A stretch of 5,371 bases of DNA from assembly GCA_022776205.1 (NCBI GenBank), contig JALFIK010000125.1, positions 1-5,371 on the forward strand, in the 5' to 3' direction. Shown here one piece after another: positions 1 through 5,371 of the stretch. Origin of the DNA: Eubacterium sp. (lineage in GTDB: Bacteria; Bacillota; Clostridia; Lachnospirales; Lachnospiraceae). Every line of letters starts with the position of its first letter. Position 1 is the stretch's first letter. A program made the translations under genes and the position numbers. The notes under the pieces were generated by a model that ran no database searches, was not told the origin of the DNA, and saw nothing but the letters and a program-made list of their open reading frames with translations.

Positions 1-8
1 TTATCAAC

Positions 9-37
9 TTGACATGTGCCAGGTTCAATGTTACAAT
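9..37 (+). promoter_or_regulatory. Sigma-A (sigma-70 type) promoter for secA
   Basis: A perfect -35 box TTGACA lies at 9-14 and a -10 box TACAAT (one mismatch to TATAAT) at 32-37, separated by 17 nt, the optimal spacing. Transcription should begin near base 43-45, giving a leader of about 43 nt ahead of the secA start codon. No operator-like palindrome or riboswitch-sized leader fits in the remaining space, so expression looks constitutive and strong. The boxes are seen directly; the start point is inferred. Confidence 0.85.
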
Positions 38-75
38 ATAGGATGTATGTTTAAAAATAGGAAAGAATACCATAT

Positions 76-81
76 AGGAGG
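76..81 (+). promoter_or_regulatory. Ribosome binding site of secA
   Basis: AGGAGG, a full Shine-Dalgarno core, ends 5 nt before the ATG at 87. It fixes that ATG as the start, in agreement with the protein beginning MGFVDKLFG, a typical SecA N terminus. Confidence 0.9.
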
Positions 82-86
82 TTCGT

Positions 87-2723
87 ATGGGTTTTGTTGA
101 TAAACTTTTTGGAAACAAAAGTGAAAAGGAAATCAAAAGAATTATAAAATACGTTGATGCCATCGAAGCGCTCGACGAGAAGATGCAGGCACTGAGTGAT
201 GAGGAGCTAAAGGCAAAAACACAGGAGTTTAAGGACCGCCTTGCAGCCGGAGAAACACTGGATGATATTTTAGTGGAGGCATTCGCCGTAGTCAGAGAAG
301 CGGCTGACCGAACCATTCACTTAAAACCGTACCGTGTACAGCTGATAGGTGGTATTATTTTACATCAGGGACGTATCGCTGAGATGAAGACCGGAGAAGG
401 TAAGACGCTCGTATCCACACTTCCGGCTTATCTGAATGCCCTGGAAGGGAAAGGCGTGCACATCGTTACTGTGAATGACTATCTGGCAAAACGAGATGCC
501 AACTGGATGGGTAAGGTACACCAGTTCCTGGGTCTTAGTGTCGGAGTGATTCTTAACAGTTACGATACGGCAGAGCGTCAGGCAGCTTATAACTGTGATA
601 TTACTTACATTACCAATAATGAACTGGGATTTGATTACCTGCGTGATAACATGGTAATTTATAAGCAGGATCTGGTACAGAGAGAGTTGAATTATGCCAT
701 CGTCGATGAGGTCGACTCCGTTCTTATTGATGAGGCGAGAACACCTCTTATTATTTCCGGTCAGAGCGGAAAATCCACAGATCTTTACAAGGCGTGTGAT
801 GTTCTTGCAAGACAGATGCAGAGAGGTTCTTCCGACGGAGAACTTTCCAAGATTGATGCCATCATGGGAATTGATATCGAGGAAGATGGGGATTTCCTCG
901 TAAATGAAAAAGACAAACAGGTTATGCTTACCCAGGAAGGTGTGAAAAAGGTAGAGAATTTCTTCCACATTAAAAACCTGGCAGACCCGGACAATCTGGA
1001 AATCCAGCATAACATTATCCTGGCACTTCGTGCCCATAACCTTATGTTCCGCGACAGAGATTACGTGGTAAAAGATAATGAAGTCCTCATCGTTGATGAG
1101 TTTACCGGACGTATTATGCCGGGTCGCCGTTACTCGGATGGACTTCATCAGGCAATCGAGGCGAAAGAACATGTAAAGGTAAACAGAGAATCCAAGACGC
1201 TCGCCACGATCACATTCCAGAATTTCTTTAATAAATATAAGAAAAAAGCCGGTATGACTGGTACTGCCATGACGGAAGATAAAGAGTTTATGGATATCTA
1301 CGGAATGGACGTTGTGGAAATTCCGACGAATAAGCCGATGATTCGTGTGGATCATGAAGATTCTATCTTTATGACAAAGAAAGAAAAACTGAATGCAGTG
1401 ATTGATGATATCGTAAGATCCCATGAGAAGGGACAGCCGGTTTTGGTTGGTACGATCAATATTGATACTTCCGAAGAGGTAAGCCAGATGCTTACAAAGC
1501 GTGGAATAAAGCATAATGTGCTGAATGCGAAGTTCCATGAGCTGGAAGCGGAGATTATTTCCCATGCCGGAGAAAAGGGAGCCGTAACCATTGCTACGAA
1601 TATGGCAGGTCGTGGTACGGATATCAAGCTTGGAGAGGGTGTTGCTGAACTGGGTGGTCTCAAGATCATCGGTACAGAAAGACACGAGAGCCGTCGAATT
1701 GATAATCAGCTGCGCGGCCGTTCCGGACGGCAGGGTGATCCGGGAGAGTCTAAATTCTATCTTTCCCTGGAAGATGATCTCATGCGCCTGTTTGGTTCCG
1801 AGCGTATGATGGGTGTTTATAAAGCATTAAAGATCCCGGAAGGCGAGGAGATTCAGCATAAGACTATCACAAAACAGATTGAAAAAGCCCAGAAGAAGAT
1901 TGAGAATAACAACTTTGGTATCCGTCGTAATCTTCTTGACTACGACCAGGTAAATAATGACCAGAGAGAAGTTATTTATGCAGAAAGACGTCGTGTGCTT
2001 GATGGAGAGAGCATGCGTGATGTTGTATATAAGATGATTAAGGATGTCGTTGTCGATGATGTGAACATGGCACTGGGTGACCAGGACTTAAAGAACATTA
2101 ATCTCATCGAATTGAATGAATCCTTAAGAAAGAAGATTCCGTTAGAGCCGATCACCCTGACAGAAGAGGAAATAGAGAAGAATCAGAAAGAAGAATTTAT
2201 TTCCCGTCTTCAGGATGAGGCGATGGCAATATATCATGCCAGAGAGAAGGAGTTCAACGAATTTGCCAAAGTTAATATGCCGGACGAGGATGTGGAACTT
2301 GGTCAGGAAGATGCAGCCCTCTTTAATGACGGTATCCGGGAAGTGGAGAGAGTGATTCTCTTAAAGGTAATCGACAGCAAGTGGATGAGTCATATCGATG
2401 ATATGGATCAGTTACGTGAGAGTATCGGCCTGCAGTCTTATGCACAAAAAGATCCGGTTGTTCAGTACAAGTTCTTAGGTTATGAAATGTTTGAAGAGAT
2501 GACAAAGAATATTCGTCATGACACAGTCGGTGCACTGATGCATGTGCAGATTGAGCAGAAAGTGGAAAGAGAGCAGGTTGCCAGAGCGACCGGAACGAAC
2601 AAAGACGGTGTTGTGGGAAGAAGCCCTTATCGCAGAAAGGAAGCAAAAATCGGACGAAATGCTCCATGCCCATGCGGAAGCGGGAAGAAATATAAGAACT
2701 GCTGTGGCAGATTTGCAAATTAA
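87..2723 (+). CDS. secA: Preprotein translocase ATPase SecA
   Basis: SecA is the motor ATPase that pushes unfolded preproteins through the SecYEG channel, working between cytosol and membrane. The protein is complete at 878 aa. Visible landmarks: Walker A TGEGKT at residues 102-107; Walker B with DEVD at 207-210, followed by the family signature LIDEARTPLIISG; the preprotein-binding domain at roughly 225-370; the second nucleotide-binding fold, with ITFQNFF and AGMTGTA at about 375-394, NMAGRGTDIKLGEG at 505-518 and the arginine-rich GTERHESRRIDNQLRGRSGRQGD block near 529-551; then the helical scaffold and wing (about 575-825), including DSKWMSHIDDMDQLR at 763-777. A variable linker leads to the zinc-binding tail CPCGSGKKYKNCC, with Cys 861, 863, 872 and 873, which in the family contacts SecB or the ribosome. 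Compared with the Bacillus subtilis protein as I remember it, there is an insert of about 20 residues near 246-265. The stop is TAA. Assignment is very secure. Confidence 0.98.
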   Translation: MGFVDKLFGNKSEKEIKRIIKYVDAIEALDEKMQALSDEELKAKTQEFKDRLAAGETLDDILVEAFAVVREAADRTIHLKPYRVQLIGGIILHQGRIAEMKTGEGKTLVSTLPAYLNALEGKGVHIVTVNDYLAKRDANWMGKVHQFLGLSVGVILNSYDTAERQAAYNCDITYITNNELGFDYLRDNMVIYKQDLVQRELNYAIVDEVDSVLIDEARTPLIISGQSGKSTDLYKACDVLARQMQRGSSDGELSKIDAIMGIDIEEDGDFLVNEKDKQVMLTQEGVKKVENFFHIKNLADPDNLEIQHNIILALRAHNLMFRDRDYVVKDNEVLIVDEFTGRIMPGRRYSDGLHQAIEAKEHVKVNRESKTLATITFQNFFNKYKKKAGMTGTAMTEDKEFMDIYGMDVVEIPTNKPMIRVDHEDSIFMTKKEKLNAVIDDIVRSHEKGQPVLVGTINIDTSEEVSQMLTKRGIKHNVLNAKFHELEAEIISHAGEKGAVTIATNMAGRGTDIKLGEGVAELGGLKIIGTERHESRRIDNQLRGRSGRQGDPGESKFYLSLEDDLMRLFGSERMMGVYKALKIPEGEEIQHKTITKQIEKAQKKIENNNFGIRRNLLDYDQVNNDQREVIYAERRRVLDGESMRDVVYKMIKDVVVDDVNMALGDQDLKNINLIELNESLRKKIPLEPITLTEEEIEKNQKEEFISRLQDEAMAIYHAREKEFNEFAKVNMPDEDVELGQEDAALFNDGIREVERVILLKVIDSKWMSHIDDMDQLRESIGLQSYAQKDPVVQYKFLGYEMFEEMTKNIRHDTVGALMHVQIEQKVEREQVARATGTNKDGVVGRSPYRRKEAKIGRNAPCPCGSGKKYKNCCGRFAN

Positions 2724-2738
2724 AGCAGGATAAGTTTC

Positions 2739-2800
2739 GCACAGTGAATATTTTGCAGCAGATGTCTGGAAACACACCTGCGAAGAAATAGGCACTGTGC
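2739..2800 (+). repeat. 8-bp inverted repeat in the secA-prfB gap
   Basis: GCACAGTG at 2739-2746 is the exact reverse complement of CACTGTGC at 2793-2800, with 46 nt between the arms. The inner span can form a small nested stem (GCAG 2755-2758 with CTGC 2778-2781). The right arm overlaps the terminator-like hairpin at 2790-2802, so the two pairings exclude each other. A further ACTGTGC copy at 2824-2830 could pair with the same left arm over 7 bp. The complementarity is seen directly; any regulatory role is inference. Confidence 0.4.
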
Positions 2801-2813
2801 CTTTCTTTATTTT
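2790..2813 (+). terminator. Possible weak intrinsic terminator after secA
   Basis: AGGCACTGTGCCT (2790-2802) is a near-perfect palindrome about one central T; sterically it would form a short stem of 4 bp or so with a 5-nt loop. It is followed by the T-rich run TTTCTTTATTTT (2802-2813), interrupted by C and A. The stem is short for an efficient terminator, so partial read-through into prfB is likely. No convincing separate promoter is visible between here and prfB, which also favours read-through. Confidence 0.4.
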
Positions 2814-2844
2814 GTAACAGGAAACTGTGCAAATCATTCGAAGT

Positions 2845-2852
2845 AGAAAGGA
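2845..2852 (+). promoter_or_regulatory. Ribosome binding site of prfB, selecting a TTG start
   Basis: AGAAAGGA ends 9 nt before the TTG at 2862. The next in-frame methionine codon is ATG at 2913, and it has no Shine-Dalgarno sequence. Starting at TTG makes every key RF2 residue fall on its Escherichia coli number (SPF 205-207, GGQ 250-252), which supports this start. Confidence 0.75.
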
Positions 2853-2861
2853 TTTTGCAAA

Positions 2862-3986
2862 TTGGTAGAATTAGAACAGTATAAATTTACAGTAAACCAG
2901 TATAAAGAGCCAATGAAAGAACTGGGAAGTTCCCTGGATCTTACTCATAAACATGAGCAGATTAGCGAACTGGAAAATGAAATGAAGGAAGATGGTTTCT
3001 GGAATGATCCCCAGAGGGCCCAGGATATCACGAGAAAAGTGAAAAACCTGAAAGATACGGTATCGGCATATCATGCCCTGGAACTCATGATCGATGATAT
3101 TACAACAATGATCGAAATCGGGGATGAGGAGGAGGATACGAGCTTCATTCCGGAAATTGAAGATATGATGGGGCAGTTTGAAACCGGGTTTGATGAGCTA
3201 AAGATTAAAACACTCCTCTCCGGGGAGTATGACGCAGATAATGCTATTGTCACCCTTCATGCGGGAGCAGGCGGGACGGAATCGTGTGACTGGGCCGGAA
3301 TGCTGTACCGTATGTATACAAAATGGGCAGAAAGTCATGGATTTCGCACGGAAGTTCTGGACTATCTTGATGGTGATGAGGCGGGAATTAAGTCGATTAC
3401 TTTTGAGGTGGAGGGGGAAAATGCCTTTGGGTACCTGAAATCGGAAAAGGGAGTACACCGTCTGGTACGGATTTCCCCCTTCAATGCAGCGGGAAAGCGA
3501 CAGACTTCTTTTGCCTCCTGTGACGTCATGCCGGATATCAAGGAAGATCTTTCTGTAGAGATTGCCGATGAGGATATTCGTATTGATACGTATCGTTCGA
3601 GTGGAGCAGGTGGACAGCATATCAATAAAACGGATTCGGCAATCCGGATTACCCACATACCGACAGGAGTGGTCGTACAGTGCCAGAATGAGCGGTCCCA
3701 GCATAAAAACAAGGACAAGGCGATGCAGATGTTAAAGGCAAAGCTATATCTTATCAAAGAACAGGAAAACAGGGAAAAATTGTCGGATATCCGGGGAGAA
3801 GTCACAGACAATGGATGGGGAAATCAGATCCGTTCTTATGTCATGCAGCCATATACGATGGTGAAAGATCACAGAACCGGGGAGGAGACCGGCAATGTGC
3901 AAAGTGTGATGGATGGAAATCTTGATCCTTTTATGAATGCCTATCTGCGCTGGGTTGCCACAGCAAAAAAAGACAGTCAAAAATAG
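2862..3986 (+). CDS. prfB: Peptide chain release factor 2 (RF2), single uninterrupted frame
   Basis: RF2 recognises UGA and UAA in the ribosomal A site and triggers release of the finished protein. The product is 374 aa, slightly longer than the 365-366 aa of E. coli and B. subtilis. An N-terminal helical domain of about 110 residues is followed by HAGAGGTESCDW (133-144), then the codon-reading tripeptide SPF (205-207), which distinguishes RF2 from RF1 (PxT), and the catalytic loop GAGGQ, with GGQ at 250-252, whose glutamine is normally methylated by PrmC. Residue 246 is Ser, where E. coli K-12 has the impairing Thr. The conserved basic stretch QCQNERSQHKNKDKAM begins at 273. Initiation is at TTG. 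Unlike many prfB genes, no in-frame UGA interrupts codon 26; Leu25-Asp26 are simply CTG GAT. The gene ends in TAG, a codon read by RF1 and not by RF2. It lies 138 nt after secA and 32 nt before tex. Confidence 0.97.
   Translation: MVELEQYKFTVNQYKEPMKELGSSLDLTHKHEQISELENEMKEDGFWNDPQRAQDITRKVKNLKDTVSAYHALELMIDDITTMIEIGDEEEDTSFIPEIEDMMGQFETGFDELKIKTLLSGEYDADNAIVTLHAGAGGTESCDWAGMLYRMYTKWAESHGFRTEVLDYLDGDEAGIKSITFEVEGENAFGYLKSEKGVHRLVRISPFNAAGKRQTSFASCDVMPDIKEDLSVEIADEDIRIDTYRSSGAGGQHINKTDSAIRITHIPTGVVVQCQNERSQHKNKDKAMQMLKAKLYLIKEQENREKLSDIRGEVTDNGWGNQIRSYVMQPYTMVKDHRTGEETGNVQSVMDGNLDPFMNAYLRWVATAKKDSQK
2923..2940 (+). other. Position of the usual prfB +1 frameshift site, here resolved to zero frame
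   Basis: In frameshift-regulated prfB genes a Shine-Dalgarno-like sequence precedes CTT TGA C at codons 25-26. Here the equivalent codons are CTG (2934-2936) and GAT (2937-2939): there is no stop and no slippery CTT-T. A remnant-like GGGA sits upstream at 2924-2927, too weak and too distant to count as a stimulator. Codon 25 is Leu and codon 26 Asp, exactly as in E. coli RF2 after frameshifting, so this is the homologous point. Confidence 0.85.
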
Positions 3987-3992
3987 CATATA

Positions 3993-4018
3993 ACAGACAG
4001 TGAGGAGAAACAGACAGT
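3993..4018 (+). repeat. 9-bp direct repeat ACAGACAGT flanking the tex ribosome binding site
   Basis: ACAGACAGT occurs at 3993-4001 and again at 4010-4018, on either side of the GAGGAG at 4002-4007; the shorter AGACAGT is also at 3971-3977 in the end of prfB. The copies are exact. A function is not evident, and a local duplication during drift is the simplest reading. Confidence 0.6.
4002..4007 (+). promoter_or_regulatory. Ribosome binding site of tex
   Basis: GAGGAG ends 11 nt before the ATG at 4019, slightly long spacing. A second in-frame ATG lies at 4025, 17 nt away. The first gives MDMISQLAGELG, which matches the usual Tex N terminus, so it is preferred. Confidence 0.7.
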
Positions 4019-5371
4019 ATGGATATGATCAGTCAGCTTGCAGGAGAACTTGGGGTAAAAAAAAGCCAGGTTCAGGCAGCAGTGGAACTCATCGATGCGG
4101 GAAATACCATCCCTTTCATTGCCCGATACCGAAAAGAAGCGACAGGAGGATTAAATGATGAAGTCCTTCGTAATCTCAGTGAAAGACTGGTTTATTTGAG
4201 AAATCTGGAAGAAAAAAAAGAACAGGTAATCTCCGTGATTGCCCAGCAGGAAAAGCTGACACCGGAACTGGAAAAGAAAATTCTTGCCGCAGAGACAATG
4301 GTTGCCGTGGAAGATTTGTACCGTCCTTACCGGCCCAAAAAAAGGACGAGGGCGACGATGGCGAAGGAAAAAGGTCTGGAGCCACTGGCAAGCCTTCTGT
4401 TTTTGCAAAAGACCAGACGGAGCATGGAAGAGGAGGCCGATGCATTCATCAGCGAAGAAAACAATGTTGCGGATACAGGAGAAGCCCTCGACGGAGCCAG
4501 GGATATCATTGCGGAGATGATCGCAGATCAGGCAGATTACCGGGAGAGTATCCGAAAGTGCACGATGAAGGAAGGGTATCTTACGGTAAAGGCCAAAGAT
4601 GAGAAAGCTTCCAGTGTTTACGAGATGTATTACGATTTTCGGGAACCCTTATCAAAGATTACCGGATACCGGATTCTTGCCATTAACCGGGGAGAAAAAG
4701 AAAAATTTCTTACTGTAAAAATCGAGGCACCGGAAGAGCAGATTATCCGGGCATTGGACAAAACGCTTGTCCGGGATAATCCACAGACGAAAATCTTTAT
4801 GGAAGAGGCGGTAGAAGATGCGTACAAACGTCTGATTGCACCGTCCATTGAGAGAGATATCCGGGCAGAACTTACCCGGAATGCACAGGAGGGTGCCATT
4901 TCGGTTTTTGGGAAAAATTTAAAACAGCTTCTCATGCAGCCCCCGATGGAGGGAAGAACCGTTCTCGGATGGGATCCGGCCTTTCGCACCGGATGTAAAC
5001 TTGCTGTTGTGGACCCGACGGGGAAAGTACTTGATACGGTGGTTATTTATCCCACGGAACCGCAGAATAAAGTAAAAGAAGCCAAAAAAACTCTTCATCA
5101 GCTGATAAAAAAATACGGTATCTCCGTTATCAGTCTTGGAAACGGCACTGCTTCCAGGGAATCTGAGCAGATTATTGCAGAATTTTTGAAAGAAATACCG
5201 GAAGAAGTTTCTTATGTCATTGTCAATGAAGCGGGAGCATCCGTGTATTCTGCCAGTAAACTGGCAACAGAAGAATTCCCGGATTTTGACGTGGGACAGA
5301 GAAGTGCCGCATCGATTGCAAGGCGCCGGCAGGATCCGCTGGCAGAACTGGTAAAGATTGAACCAAAGGCC
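4019..5371 (+). CDS. tex: Tex-family RNA-binding transcription accessory protein, 3' end outside window
   Basis: The frame stays open for 451 codons to the window edge with no stop, against about 700-780 aa for whole Tex proteins, so roughly 60% is present. Tex (relative of eukaryotic Spt6) binds nucleic acid in the cytosol and has been linked to transcription and RNA turnover; its exact role here is unknown. Visible are the N-terminal helical region with IPFIARYRKEATGGLNDE (31-48), the signature DLYRPYRPKKRTRA (99-112), and the start of the YqgF/RNase H-like domain at about 313, with LGWDPAFRTGCKLAVVD (316-332), GNGTASRES (374-382), NEAGASVYSASKLA (403-416) and SIARRRQDPLAELVKI (from 432). 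The helix-hairpin-helix and S1 domains expected in the last third lie beyond the edge. It follows prfB by 32 nt with no terminator, implying co-transcription. Nothing suggests frameshift or decay. Confidence 0.95.
   Translation, partial: MDMISQLAGELGVKKSQVQAAVELIDAGNTIPFIARYRKEATGGLNDEVLRNLSERLVYLRNLEEKKEQVISVIAQQEKLTPELEKKILAAETMVAVEDLYRPYRPKKRTRATMAKEKGLEPLASLLFLQKTRRSMEEEADAFISEENNVADTGEALDGARDIIAEMIADQADYRESIRKCTMKEGYLTVKAKDEKASSVYEMYYDFREPLSKITGYRILAINRGEKEKFLTVKIEAPEEQIIRALDKTLVRDNPQTKIFMEEAVEDAYKRLIAPSIERDIRAELTRNAQEGAISVFGKNLKQLLMQPPMEGRTVLGWDPAFRTGCKLAVVDPTGKVLDTVVIYPTEPQNKVKEAKKTLHQLIKKYGISVISLGNGTASRESEQIIAEFLKEIPEEVSYVIVNEAGASVYSASKLATEEFPDFDVGQRSAASIARRRQDPLAELVKIEPKA

Noticed and set aside
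1..86. Search for a secM-like arrest peptide or riboswitch ahead of secA
   Set aside because: Only about 43 nt of leader is available after the promoter, with no reading frame or stable fold.
360..1685. A 441-codon open frame on the minus strand within secA
   Set aside because: It lies wholly opposite conserved SecA motifs, is rich in Cys, His, Ile and Ser without domain character, and is explained by codon bias of the sense gene.
2711..2720. Perfect 10-bp palindrome ATTTGCAAAT at the end of secA
   Set aside because: It encodes the last SecA residues, has no loop for a hairpin, and is readily expected by chance in A+T-rich sequence.
2323..2837. Two overlapping minus-strand frames across the secA end and gap, plus a short + frame at 2542-2733
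   Set aside because: They shadow the SecA C terminus; none has a plausible ribosome binding site or recognisable protein sequence.
2812..2840. Possible separate promoter for prfB (TTGTAA as a -35 box)
   Set aside because: No acceptable -10 box lies 16-18 nt downstream.
3198..3989. Several minus-strand frames opposite prfB
   Set aside because: The RF2 frame is complete and conserved throughout, so these are antisense shadows.
4151..4989. Frames on both strands inside the tex region
   Set aside because: The Tex frame runs continuously from 4019 to the window edge with family motifs all along, so the others are shadows.

Overview
The window holds three housekeeping genes in tandem on the + strand, all reading rightwards: secA (87-2723), prfB (2862-3986) and the first 451 codons of a tex-type gene (4019 to the window edge). 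Strong purine-rich ribosome binding sites, a near-consensus sigma-A promoter, moderate G+C and the residue-level character of SecA and Tex point to a Firmicute of class Clostridia, most likely a Lachnospiraceae-type gut anaerobe. The family assignment rests on remembered similarity, not on a search.

Layout. Bases 1-86 carry the secA promoter (TTGACA, 17-nt spacer, TACAAT), a short leader and an AGGAGG ribosome binding site. SecA is complete at 878 aa, from the DEAD motor to the C-terminal zinc-binding tail. A 138-nt gap (2724-2861) follows. It has no gene, but it contains a small terminator-like hairpin with a T-rich tail and an inverted repeat that could pair with one arm of that hairpin. 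prfB starts at TTG and encodes a complete 374-aa release factor 2. A 32-nt gap with a 9-bp direct repeat separates it from tex, which runs off the window with no stop.

How the genes relate. SecA drives protein export through SecYEG, RF2 ends translation at UGA and UAA, and Tex is a nucleic-acid-binding protein linked to transcription and RNA metabolism. They are not one pathway. secA next to prfB is a common Firmicute arrangement, and the spacing suggests that prfB and tex are co-transcribed, with possible partial read-through from secA.

I see no mobile element, CRISPR array, RNA gene, toxin-antitoxin pair or evidence of a new system. The best points for a second look are that prfB is read in one frame, without the +1 programmed frameshift that regulates RF2 in many bacteria, and that the gap ahead of it could form alternative RNA structures. 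All other long reading frames are shadows of these three genes.
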